Assembly: GCA_902602885.1 (NCBI GenBank)
Contig: CACKSM010000004.1
Coordinates: 1-60,465, forward strand
Reading direction: 5' to 3'
From: an uncultured Alphaproteobacteria bacterium
Lineage (GTDB): Bacteria; Pseudomonadota; Alphaproteobacteria; HIMB59; GCA-002718135
DNA: 60,465 bases
A program made the position numbers and the translations under genes. Below the pieces are notes generated by a model, which worked only from the letters and a program-made list of their open reading frames with translations, had not been told where the DNA came from and searched no databases. Each line of letters opens with the position of its first letter. Position 1 is the first letter of the stretch. Below, one piece after another: positions 47,743 through 59,478 of the stretch.

Positions 47743-48499
47743 AAATTTATATATAAAGTTTGCTTTTAATCTAACAATTTTATTGACTGTAATTTTTTTT
47801 TATAACTTTCTTAATGCTGAAGAAATTTACTTTGACTTATCTGAGGATAGTATTGAATTAAAAACAGATTTTAATGGAAAAGAAATTATTATTTTTGGAT
47901 TACTAAAAAATGATCATGAGACACTTTTGACAATTAAAGGGCCACCATCAAAAATGAGAATACAAAAAAAAGAAAGGTATTTTGGAATATGGATAAATAA
48001 TCAATACGTTACCTATAGTAACATTCCGTCTTTATTCTTTTTATCCTCCTCAAAAGAAATTAACGATATCTTGCCTGAATCGATATTAATTAATGAGGAT
48101 CTAAGTTTTGAAAAAATTTTAAATAATAAGACTTTTAATCAAAATTTTATTTTCAAAAATGACCAAAAAAATTGGAATGAAAATTTTGTTAGAATAAAAA
48201 AAGAACAATCATTTTATAAAAGTTTTGAAATGAAAAAGATCAAAGATAAATTATTTCAAACTAGCGTTTTTTTTCCAACAAATACAATACCAGGGATTTA
48301 TAATGTTGATATTTACTATATAAGAAATAATACAATTATGAGTACTGATAAAAAAAATATAGTTATAAAAAAAACTGGTATAGGAAGTCAAATATTTGAC
48401 TTTGCTAATGAAAATGCAGCTACATACGGAGTTTTTGTAATTATCTTTTCAATATTTTCAGGTTTTATTGCTGCTACTTTATTTAGGAGAAGTAAATGA
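47735..48499 (+). CDS. TIGR02186-family membrane-anchored protein
   Basis: The 254-residue protein has an N-terminal signal/anchor (~6-27), an extracytoplasmic domain with FNGKEIIIFGLLKNDHETLL (~45-64), KKERYFGIWINNQYVTYSNI (~75-94) and FFLSSSKEINDIL, and one C-terminal helix (~226-247) followed by RRSK. This matches the alphaproteobacterial family TIGR02186, of unknown function, whose genes often follow a TauE-type exporter. It ends with a 4-base overlap onto the stress protein gene. Confidence 0.82.
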   Translation: MIKNLYIKFAFNLTILLTVIFFYNFLNAEEIYFDLSEDSIELKTDFNGKEIIIFGLLKNDHETLLTIKGPPSKMRIQKKERYFGIWINNQYVTYSNIPSLFFLSSSKEINDILPESILINEDLSFEKILNNKTFNQNFIFKNDQKNWNENFVRIKKEQSFYKSFEMKKIKDKLFQTSVFFPTNTIPGIYNVDIYYIRNNTIMSTDKKNIVIKKTGIGSQIFDFANENAATYGVFVIIFSIFSGFIAATLFRRSK

Positions 48500-48969
48500 G
48501 TGATGATAGATATATTCTAGTTGTTGCAGATAATTCAGAAGAAATGAATACAGCTCTTGAATATGCTTGTGCAAGATCAAAAAAAACAGGAAGAAAGATT
48601 ATAATTGCAACATTCATAGAGCCTTTGGATGTTCTAACAACCAAGGGTGTTACAGACATTATGAAAGAGGAAGCTAGAGAAGAAGCAGAAACAATTCTTA
48701 AAAAAGCTGCCTCATTTGTCCAAGAAAGAACAGGTAACTATCCTGCTCTCTCTTTAAGAGAGGGGGATACTATATCTGAATTAAAACAATTATTAGATGA
48801 GGAAAAAAATATTAATGTTCTTGTTTTAGCTGCCAATACTGATCCAAATAGTAAAAACCCTGGTCCAATAATAACTTCTCTGGTGAGTAATGAAATAACA
48901 AACCTAAGAATACCAATAATGATTGTGCCTGGAAATTTATCATTTGAACATATTGCGCAAATAACTTAA
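48496..48969 (+). CDS. Universal stress protein (UspA) family protein
   Basis: The 157-residue protein begins DDRYILVVADNSEEMNTALE and has the alpha/beta UspA layout, ending LRIPIMIVPGNLS. EEAREEAETILKKAASFVQE (~56-75) forms the central helix. I do not see the G-x2-G-x9-G(S/T) ATP-binding motif in the C-terminal half (AANTDPNSKNPGPI is there instead), so it may be of the non-ATP-binding type. It is the last gene of the TauE cassette; pyrE starts 4 bases later. Confidence 0.82.
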   Translation: MSDDRYILVVADNSEEMNTALEYACARSKKTGRKIIIATFIEPLDVLTTKGVTDIMKEEAREEAETILKKAASFVQERTGNYPALSLREGDTISELKQLLDEEKNINVLVLAANTDPNSKNPGPIITSLVSNEITNLRIPIMIVPGNLSFEHIAQIT

Positions 48970-48973
48970 AAAA

Positions 48974-49609
48974 ATGTCTAAAGAGATAGCTAAAATATTA
49001 GTAGATATAAAGTCTATTAATTTTTCATTTGATAAATATTTTACTCTTACATCAGGCTTGGCTAGTCCTGTATATGTTGATTGTAGAAAAATTATTTCTT
49101 TTACAAAAGAAAGAAATTTTATAATTGATAAAGCCATAGATTATTTAACTAAAAATAATATTGAGACAGAAATTATTGCTGGTGGGGAGACCGCTGGAAT
49201 TCCTTACGCTGCTTTTATTTCTCAAAAATTAGATAAACAAATGATTTATATTAGAAAAAAAACAAAAGGTTTTGGAAAAAACAAACAAATTGAAGGTGAA
49301 TTTGAAAAAAATCAAAAAGCTCTTTTAGTTGAAGATCTAGCTACTGATGGAGGTAGTAAAATAATTTTTATTAACGCAATGCGTGAAGCTGGATTAAAAG
49401 TTAAAGATATATTTGTAATATTTTATTATGATATTTTTAATTTCAATGAATCAGAATTATTTAAATTAAATGTAAATATGCACTCACTGTGTACTTGGAA
49501 AGATGTAATAAATTATATTGAAAGTGAAAAAATATATTCTGAAGATAAGGTTTCAAACTTAAAAGAATTTTTAGAAGATCCAGAAAAATGGAGAAGCAAG
49601 TATGCGTGA
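48974..49609 (+). CDS. pyrE: Orotate phosphoribosyltransferase
   Basis: The 211-residue protein makes OMP from orotate and PRPP. FTLTSGLASPVYVDCRKII (~24-42) binds orotate, EIIAGGETAGIPYAAFIS (~71-88) follows, and ALLVEDLATDGGSK (~118-131) is the PRPP loop. YIRKKTKGFGKNKQIEG (~96-112) is the flexible catalytic loop with conserved lysines. It overlaps the next gene by 8 bases. Confidence 0.94.
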   Translation: MSKEIAKILVDIKSINFSFDKYFTLTSGLASPVYVDCRKIISFTKERNFIIDKAIDYLTKNNIETEIIAGGETAGIPYAAFISQKLDKQMIYIRKKTKGFGKNKQIEGEFEKNQKALLVEDLATDGGSKIIFINAMREAGLKVKDIFVIFYYDIFNFNESELFKLNVNMHSLCTWKDVINYIESEKIYSEDKVSNLKEFLEDPEKWRSKYA

Positions 49610-50036
49610 AATAGTTGTTGTCAGTGGAGGTTTTGACCCAATTCACAGTGGTCATATAAAATTAATTAAAGAAGCTGCTAAACATGGTGAAGTTGTAGTT
49701 TTGCTAAATTCTGATTTATGGCTTCAAAAAAAGAAAGGTAAGGAATTTCTTCCTTTTATTGAAAGAACTATAATTATGAATGAGTTAAAAAATGTTATTG
49801 ATGTTATAGAATTTGATGACGGAGATAAAACGTGCATCGATGGTCTTAAAAAAGTAAAAAATAAATATCCAAAATCAATTATTAAATTTGCAAATGGAGG
49901 TGATAGAAATAATAGTACAACACCAGAATCAATATTCTGTGAAAAAAACAATATAGAGTTACTTTGGGGTATAGGTGGTGGCAATAAATCAAATTCTAGT
50001 TCATGGATTTTACAAAAATGGAAAGAAGAAAATTAA
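49602..50036 (+). CDS. Small cytidylyltransferase-like (HxGH) nucleotidyltransferase, substrate unknown
   Basis: The 144-residue protein is a stand-alone nucleotidylyltransferase: VVSGGFDPIHSGHIKLIKEA (~5-24) contains the HxGH motif, and FANGGDRNNSTTPESIFC (~97-114) is similar to the C-terminal half of HldE and to TagD/CCT enzymes. A SSSWIL near the C terminus resembles the KxSTS region in position only. It could activate a glycerol, ethanolamine or sugar phosphate. It is coupled to pyrE and overlaps pdxH convergently by 4 bases. Confidence 0.82.
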   Translation: MREIVVVSGGFDPIHSGHIKLIKEAAKHGEVVVLLNSDLWLQKKKGKEFLPFIERTIIMNELKNVIDVIEFDDGDKTCIDGLKKVKNKYPKSIIKFANGGDRNNSTTPESIFCEKNNIELLWGIGGGNKSNSSSWILQKWKEEN

Positions 50037-50638
50037 GGATATAATTTTCTTGTAACCCAACCATCATTTTCCCTACGGAATTCAAGTCTGTCATGCAATC
50101 TAAATGGCATATCTTGCCAAAATTCAATTAATATAGGTGATACTAAGTAACCATTCCAATGTGAAGGTCTTGGTACATCATTATCTGAAAATTTTTTTTC
50201 AAACTCTTCTACTCTTTTAGTTAATGTCGATCTATCATCTAGTTCTTCTGACTGTAATGAAGCCCAAGCTCCTATTCTACTTCCTAGTGGCCTTGAATTA
50301 TAATATTCATCAGCTTCAGCGTTTGAAATTTGTGAAACATTACCTTCTATTCTTATTTGTCTTTGAAGTGTTTTCCAATGAAAATTTAAAGCTACACTAT
50401 CGTTGTTTTTAATTGCTCTACCTTTTTTGCTATTTGAATTTGTGTAAAAAACAAACCCTTTATCATCATATGATTTAAGTAAAACAATTCGCGAGCTGGG
50501 TTTGCCATCAGAAGATATAGTAGCAAGGTTCATAGCATTTGGATCATTGATTTCACTTTTCTTTGCCTCTTCAAACCATTCTTGAAAAAGTTCAATTGGT
50601 TTTTTATCAGAATTTATTAATTTTTGATTTGATTGCAT
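50033..50638 (-). CDS. pdxH: Pyridoxamine/pyridoxine 5'-phosphate oxidase
   Basis: The 201-residue FMN enzyme makes pyridoxal 5'-phosphate. Seen are NAMNLATISSDGKPSSRIVL (~34-53), FVFYTNSNSKKGRAI (~62-76), RQIRIEGNVSQIS (~92-104), YYNSRPLGSRIGAWAS (~111-126) and the C-terminal RLHDRLEFRRENDGWVTRKL. It diverges from fabI across a 68-base A+T-rich gap. Confidence 0.95.
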   Translation of the reverse strand: MQSNQKLINSDKKPIELFQEWFEEAKKSEINDPNAMNLATISSDGKPSSRIVLLKSYDDKGFVFYTNSNSKKGRAIKNNDSVALNFHWKTLQRQIRIEGNVSQISNAEADEYYNSRPLGSRIGAWASLQSEELDDRSTLTKRVEEFEKKFSDNDVPRPSHWNGYLVSPILIEFWQDMPFRLHDRLEFRRENDGWVTRKLYP

Positions 50639-50706
50639 ATTATAGATATGAATATTATTTTATAAGTATATATATCTATATTTATAAAAAAACACTGATT
50701 TACAAT

Positions 50707-51534
50707 ATGTTGATGCAAAATAAAAAAGGTCTGATTATGGGAGTGGCAAATGACAGATCTATTGCTTGGGGTATTGCGAAAAAATTAGCAGAACAGGGAG
50801 CAGAAATTGCACTTACTTATCAAGGAGAAGCTCTTAAGAAAAGAGTTCAGCCACTTGCAGAAGAAATAGGGTCTAACACTATTATTCCTTGTGATGTTTC
50901 AGACTCACAAAGTATGAATAACGTTTTTGAAACACTTAAAAATAAATGGGGTGAATTAGATTTTCTTGTTCATGGAATTGGTTTTTCTAACAAAGATGAA
51001 TTAAGAGGTAAATATTACAATACATCTTCTGATAATTTTAAACAAACTATGCATATATCATGTTATTCTTTTACAGAAGCTTGTAGGCTAGCAGAACCTT
51101 TAATGAATAATGGTGGATCAATTTTAACTTTAACATATTATGGATCAGAACAAGTTATGCCTCATTATAATGTTATGGGAGTTGCAAAAGCAGCTTTAGA
51201 GGCAAGTGTTAGATATTTAGCAGTTGATTTGGGAGAAAAAAATATAAGAGTTAATGCTATTAGTGCTGGGCCAATTAAAACTTTGGCAGCATCAGGAATA
51301 GGTGATTTTAGATTTATTCTAAAATGGAATGAGCTTAATGCTCCACTTAAAAGAAATGTAAATCAGCAAGATGTTGGAAATTCTGCTTTGTATCTCTTAA
51401 GTGATCTTGGGAGTGCTGTTACTGGTGAGATACAACATGTCGATTGTGGCTATCATACTGTAGGAATGGTTGCAGTTGATGAGAGTGAAAGTGTTTCAGA
51501 ATTATTAGGTGAATTTACAAATTCTAAAAAATGA
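50707..51534 (+). CDS. fabI: Enoyl-[acyl-carrier-protein] reductase (NADH)
   Basis: The 275-residue protein completes each cycle of fatty-acid elongation. [20 protein letters not shown] (~11-30) binds NADH, and [14 protein letters not shown] carries the Tyr-x6-Lys catalytic pair (~155-168). The reading frame is open 48 codons further upstream, but those codons lie in the promoter gap and the start of pdxH. ATG 50707 (or 50713) gives the normal FabI start. It overlaps aroC by 4 bases. Confidence 0.95.
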   Translation: MLMQNKKGLIMGVANDRSIAWGIAKKLAEQGAEIALTYQGEALKKRVQPLAEEIGSNTIIPCDVSDSQSMNNVFETLKNKWGELDFLVHGIGFSNKDELRGKYYNTSSDNFKQTMHISCYSFTEACRLAEPLMNNGGSILTLTYYGSEQVMPHYNVMGVAKAALEASVRYLAVDLGEKNIRVNAISAGPIKTLAASGIGDFRFILKWNELNAPLKRNVNQQDVGNSALYLLSDLGSAVTGEIQHVDCGYHTVGMVAVDESESVSELLGEFTNSKK

Positions 51535-52601
51535 CTTCTAATTCAATAGGAAAAATCTTTAACTTTACTACATGGGGAGAAAGCCATGGTAAAGCTATTG
51601 GTTGTGTTGTCGATGGAGTGCCATCAAACATAAATTTAACTGAAAAAGATATTCAACCCTATTTAGATAAAAGAAAACCTGGTCAGTCAAAATTTACAAC
51701 TCAAAGAAAAGAAGAGGATAAAGTTGAAATACTATCTGGAACTTTTGAGGGAAAAACAACAGGTCATCCTATTTCTCTAATTATCTACAATCAAGATCAG
51801 AGATCAAAAGATTATGGTGATATCAAAAGTAAATTTAGACCAGGTCATGCAGATTATACATATTGGAAAAAATATGGCATAAGAGATTATAGGGGTGGTG
51901 GTAGATCTAGTGCTAGAGAAACAGCAATGAGAGTAGCAGCAGGGGCAATAGCAAGAAAAATAATAAAAAATAAAATTAAAAATCAAGTTGTAATAACAGG
52001 TGCATTAATTCAAATAGGTAATCATAAAATTAATTATGATAATTGGAATAATAATTTTATTCCAAAAAATAATTTTTGGAGTCCTGATAAAGAAATTATT
52101 AAAATATGGGAAAACGAAATACAAACTGCAAGAAAATCTGGTTCCTCTTTAGGTGCAATAATTGAAATTAGAGTGAAAGGTTTGCCAGCTGGATTAGGAG
52201 AACCTATTTATGAAAAAATAGACTCTGATATTGCTAAGGCATTAATGTCTATTAATGCTGTTAAGGGGGTAGAAATGGGAAATGGATTTAGCAGTGTTTA
52301 TGAAACTGGAATTTCTAATGTTGATGAAATGAGAATAAAAAATAAAAAACCTTTATTTCTTTCAAATAATAATGGTGGAGTTCTTGGGGGTATTACAACG
52401 GGCCAAGAATTAATTACTAGATTTGTAGTAAAACCTACAAGCTCAATATTATCCCCAAAAAAAACAATTAATACAAAATTAAAAGAAACAACAATATCTA
52501 CTAAAGGTCGTCATGATCCATGTGTTGGTATAAGAGCTGTTCCTGTTGGTGAAGCAATGGTTGCCACAACTATAGCTGATCATTGTTTAAGATTTCTTTA
52601 A
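51531..52601 (+). CDS. aroC: Chorismate synthase
   Basis: The 356-residue FMN-dependent enzyme makes chorismate from [24 protein letters not shown] (~11-30) holds the conserved His, [20 protein letters not shown] (~121-140) binds FMN/EPSP, and [18 protein letters not shown] (~325-342) is the C-terminal signature. It overlaps fabI by 4 bases and tlyA convergently by 15 bases. Confidence 0.97.
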   Translation: MTSNSIGKIFNFTTWGESHGKAIGCVVDGVPSNINLTEKDIQPYLDKRKPGQSKFTTQRKEEDKVEILSGTFEGKTTGHPISLIIYNQDQRSKDYGDIKSKFRPGHADYTYWKKYGIRDYRGGGRSSARETAMRVAAGAIARKIIKNKIKNQVVITGALIQIGNHKINYDNWNNNFIPKNNFWSPDKEIIKIWENEIQTARKSGSSLGAIIEIRVKGLPAGLGEPIYEKIDSDIAKALMSINAVKGVEMGNGFSSVYETGISNVDEMRIKNKKPLFLSNNNGGVLGGITTGQELITRFVVKPTSSILSPKKTINTKLKETTISTKGRHDPCVGIRAVPVGEAMVATTIADHCLRFL

Positions 52602-53336
52602 AATACTATAAATCAAAAATTCTTTATTTCCTTTTGGTCCAGTTATTGGACTTTCAACTAAACCTACAACTTCAGCCTTAATTGTTTTTTTAAACCAATT
52701 CGATATATCATTACATACTTGTTCATGAATCAATGGATCTTTCACAATACCTTTTTTCAAATTTATTTTATTAGTTTCAAATTGAGGCTTAATTAGTGAA
52801 ATAATCTCAGCTTTACCTGATAAAAGCTTCAGACTAGGTTCTATAACCTTTGTTAGACTAATGAAACTAACATCACAGACTACTAAATCAATTTTTTCAT
52901 GAATTATTGAGTTATCTAAATATTTAGCATTAAAATTTTCTATACTAATAATTTTTTTTTCTTTTTTTAATTTTTCATGAAGTTGATTTGTACCAACATC
53001 AATAGAATATATTTTTTTAGCGTTTTTTTTTAAAAGAACTTCAGTGAATCCACCAGTTGATGAACCGATATCTAGACAAATTTTATTTTCAATATCAATC
53101 TTAAAATGATCAATCGCTTTGAGTAATTTGAATGCACCTCTTGATACCCATGTAGGATGTAGTTGTTTAATTTTTATTTTTGAGTTTTCATTAATACTGT
53201 TACCACTTTTGGTAATAATTTTATTGTTTACATAAACTTGACCGGCCATAATCATAGATTGGGCCTTTGATTTAGTATCAGCTAAGTTTCTATCAATTAA
53301 AAGCTGATCAAGTCTTATTTTTAGATTTTTACTCAA
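52587..53336 (-). CDS. tlyA: TlyA-family rRNA 2'-O-methyltransferase
   Basis: The 249-residue protein has an N-terminal S4 domain ([20 protein letters not shown], ~8-27) and an FtsJ-like SAM domain with [16 protein letters not shown] (~91-106) and [13 protein letters not shown] (~150-162). TlyA proteins methylate 16S C1409 and/or 23S C1920 and can confer capreomycin sensitivity; some were once called haemolysins. It precedes xseB by 9 bases on the minus strand. Confidence 0.9.
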   Translation of the reverse strand: MSKNLKIRLDQLLIDRNLADTKSKAQSMIMAGQVYVNNKIITKSGNSINENSKIKIKQLHPTWVSRGAFKLLKAIDHFKIDIENKICLDIGSSTGGFTEVLLKKNAKKIYSIDVGTNQLHEKLKKEKKIISIENFNAKYLDNSIIHEKIDLVVCDVSFISLTKVIEPSLKLLSGKAEIISLIKPQFETNKINLKKGIVKDPLIHEQVCNDISNWFKKTIKAEVVGLVESPITGPKGNKEFLIYSILKKS

Positions 53337-53345
53337 ATTTGAAAA

Positions 53346-53564
53346 TTACTTAAAATCTTCTTTTGTAACTTTATTGTTTTCTTGCTTAATTTTTTTAATT
53401 TGGCTTTCAATATTTTTTAATTTTTCCTCACATGCTTTTTTTAAATTCATTCCTTCTTCGTAAAGTTTTACAGATTCTTCTAAATCAACTTCACCATTTT
53501 CTAATTTCTCTACAATAGACTCAAGTTTTTTTAAATTATTTTCAAAATTATTATCTTTATTCAT
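53346..53564 (-). CDS. xseB: Exodeoxyribonuclease VII small subunit
   Basis: The 72-residue helical protein has FENNLKKLESIVEKLENGEV and then DLEESVKLYEEGMNLKKACE (~7-46), the XseB signature. It binds XseA, which is not in the window. It overlaps the upstream membrane-protein gene by 8 bases. Confidence 0.93.
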   Translation of the reverse strand: MNKDNNFENNLKKLESIVEKLENGEVDLEESVKLYEEGMNLKKACEEKLKNIESQIKKIKQENNKVTKEDFK

Positions 53565-53850
53565 TAGATGTATCTATTTTTGTAATATTTGATGTTTCTA
53601 TATCATATATTAAAGCATAAATTTTATCATTACTTTTTATTGTAAACAAAATCCGATTATTATCAATCATATCTATATCTGTAATTTTGTGCCCTTTTTC
53701 TAAATTTAAATTATATTCAATTAAATTTGTTTCTAAATTACTTTGTTTTTTTGTTGTTTTTATATACAAACCATAAACTAGAGCTAAAAAACAAATAACA
53801 ATTAATATACCTAAAAATATTACAATAAATTTAAGAATTTTTTGAGACAT
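53557..53850 (-). CDS. Small single-helix membrane protein, likely DUF6476 family
   Basis: The 97-residue protein has one N-terminal helix (~7-30, ILKFIVIFLGILIVICFLAL) and a small soluble domain containing NNRILFTIKSNDKIYALIYD. Alphaproteobacterial DUF6476 proteins have this shape and are found beside an RluA-type gene and rpoH, as here; the family call rests on that context. Its ATG overlaps the divergent rluD start in a shared CATG. Confidence 0.72.
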   Translation of the reverse strand: MSQKILKFIVIFLGILIVICFLALVYGLYIKTTKKQSNLETNLIEYNLNLEKGHKITDIDMIDNNRILFTIKSNDKIYALIYDIETSNITKIDTSNE

Positions 53851-54820
53851 GAACGAATTCTATAATCTTAAATTAACTATAAATAAAGAATTAAGTTCAC
53901 AAAGATTAGATAAAGTGCTCGTTTCAAAATTGGAAGGATATTCAAGAACACAAATTAAAACTTTAATATTAAATGGCAATGTATGTCTTGATGAAAAGGA
54001 AATAAAAGATCCATCTTACATAACTAAAGAAAATGAAAATTACTTTATAAATATTATCTTAAAGCAAGAAACAAAACATTCAGCTGAAAATATAGACTTA
54101 AACATTATTTTTGAAGATGAAGATTTAATTGTTATAAATAAACCTCCAAATTTAGTAATGCATCCAGCTCCTGGAAATGAAAGCGGCACTCTTGTGAATG
54201 CTCTTATGCATTACACTAATAATCAACTAAGTAATTTAGATGATAATTCTAGACCAGGAATAGTCCATCGTTTAGATAAGGATACGAGTGGAATTCTTGT
54301 TGTTGCAAAAAATAATAATGTTCATATTAATTTAGCCGAACAATTCAAAGAACATACAATATCTCGTAGATATAAAGCAATAGTTTGGGGAACTCCTGAT
54401 AATCAATCAATTGAAGGTTACATAGAGAGAAATAGAAAAAATAGAAAAAAAATGAGTTTAAATAATAAGGGTTTTGGAAAATATTCTAAAACCGATATTA
54501 AATTAGAAAAAACATTTGGTATTGCTAGTTTAGTTGACTGCCATTTACATACTGGAAGAACGCATCAAATTAGACTTCATTTAACTTCTAAAAATTCTCC
54601 AATCATTGGTGATAAGATTTATGGAAAAAGTAAAATTAATCAATTTGGAAAAGATAAAAATACATTTAATAAATTCATGATTTTAAAAAATTTTGAAAGA
54701 CAGGCATTGCATGCTTATCATCTTGGTTTTGATCATCCTACATCAAAAAAAAGAATGGATTTTGATATTGAAATTCCTGAAGATTTTAAGAATTTAATTG
54801 AATTATTGCTTAAATATTAA
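53849..54820 (+). CDS. rluD: RluD-like 23S rRNA pseudouridine synthase
   Basis: The 323-residue protein has an S4 domain (SQRLDKVLVSKLEGYSRTQI, ~17-36), then VINKPPNLVMHPAPGNESG (~98-116), GIVHRLDKDTSGILVVAK (~141-158) with the catalytic Asp, and LHTGRTHQIRLHLTSKNSP (~234-252). This is RluA family, RluD-like by its HPAPG segment. RluD modifies helix 69 of 23S rRNA. rpoH follows by 30 bases. Confidence 0.9.
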   Translation: MNEFYNLKLTINKELSSQRLDKVLVSKLEGYSRTQIKTLILNGNVCLDEKEIKDPSYITKENENYFINIILKQETKHSAENIDLNIIFEDEDLIVINKPPNLVMHPAPGNESGTLVNALMHYTNNQLSNLDDNSRPGIVHRLDKDTSGILVVAKNNNVHINLAEQFKEHTISRRYKAIVWGTPDNQSIEGYIERNRKNRKKMSLNNKGFGKYSKTDIKLEKTFGIASLVDCHLHTGRTHQIRLHLTSKNSPIIGDKIYGKSKINQFGKDKNTFNKFMILKNFERQALHAYHLGFDHPTSKKRMDFDIEIPEDFKNLIELLLKY

Positions 54821-54850
54821 ATTATATTTTATTTGTGATATAGGCGTATT

Positions 54851-58078
<3,228 letters not shown>

Positions 58079-58086
<8 letters not shown>

Positions 58087-59434
58087 GATAAGGCCTCACT
58101 AATTTTTTTATTTCTAGAGATTTCTTTTTAACCTCAGTAACTTCTTGCCCTTCAACTAGTATTCTAACTAATGGTTCAGTTCCAGATAACCTTACAAGAG
58201 ATCTGATTTTTTTATTATTATATAGTTTATCATTTTTTAACTTATCAAGAATTTTTAATAGTTTGGCATTCTTTGTTTTATAACTTAAGTTAATTTTTTC
58301 TTGAGCAAAGTCATTGTACAAATCAAAAAGTTTGCTCGCCTTATTTTTATTTGATATCAAGATTTCAGTGATTTTTAAAGCTGCTAAAATTCCATCACCA
58401 GTATTAGAATGTTCTGACAATATTATATGTCCTGATTGTTCACCGCCTATCATGGATTTTGATTTTTTCATTTGATTTATAACGTTTATATCTCCAACAG
58501 ATGTTCGCTTAATCTTTAATTTTAATTTATTTGTGAGATAATTTTCTAATCCCATATTAGACATGACCGTTATAATAACATCATGTTGGTTGGATTTTTT
58601 CTGAGGTTTTACATAACTTTTACATAACAATCCTATAATTTTATCACCATCAACTTCTTTACCTTCTTCATCTACAACTATTAACCTATCTCCATCACCA
58701 TCAAATGCAAATCCAATATCAGCCTTTTCTTTTATGACATTTTGTGAGAGTGATTTGACATTGACTGCACCACAATTTTTATTAATGTTTAAGCCATCTG
58801 GATTATTATTTATGGCAATTATATTATGACCTAGCTCCCAGAATAAATTTGGAGCTATGTTATATGTGGCTCCATTCGCACAATCTAAAACAATTTTTAG
58901 TTTTTTCTTGTAAGATGTTTTAGTTAAAGTACTCTTTAAAAATTCTGAATATCTACCTGAGGCATCTTCCAGTCTTCTTGCATTTCCAGAAATAAATGTG
59001 TTGTTTGAGATTCTAGAATATTTTTTATTATCTAATACTATTTTTTCAACCTTTTGTTCTATCATTGAACTTAGCTTTGTTCCGGTGCTATCAAAAAATT
59101 TAAGTCCATTATATTCATATGTGTTATGAGAAGCTGTAATCATTACACCAATATCTGCTCTTAAAGTTTTAATCATTAATGGGACGGCTGGTGTTGGAAG
59201 TGGGCCAACTAAGATTACGTCCATACCCATAGAAATAAATCCGGCTGTCACAAGTGGCTCATATAAATAACCAGATAATCTAGTGTCCTTACAGATCACA
59301 ACCCTGCTATTTTTAGAATTTTTCTTTTTTAGAAGGAATGCAACCGTTTTTGAAATTTTTAGACAAGTTTCAGCAGAAAGAGGTTCCTCATTAACTAAGC
59401 ACCGTATACCATCGGTACCAAATATTTTAGACAT
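58079..59434 (-). CDS. glmM: Phosphoglucosamine mutase
   Basis: The 451-residue enzyme converts glucosamine-6-P to glucosamine-1-P for cell-wall precursors. FGTDGIRCLVNEEPL (~5-19), MITASHNTYEYNGLKFF (~98-114; phosphoserine), GFAFDGDGDRLIVVD (~240-254; Mg2+), GGEQSGHIIL (~330-339; sugar) and RLSGTEPLVRILVEG (~416-430; phosphate). The usual Asn-Pro after the active serine is Asn-Thr here. It lies 44 bases after ftsH and overlaps hisZ by 8. Confidence 0.95.
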
Positions 59435-59478
59435 TTGTGTCTTTTATTCAAAAAAATAAATAAAGTGAAGTAATTAAA

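Noticed and set aside
50563..50706. A 48-codon longer N terminus for fabI
   Set aside because: It covers the 5' end of pdxH and the A+T-rich divergent spacer; the FabI fold starts just after 50707.
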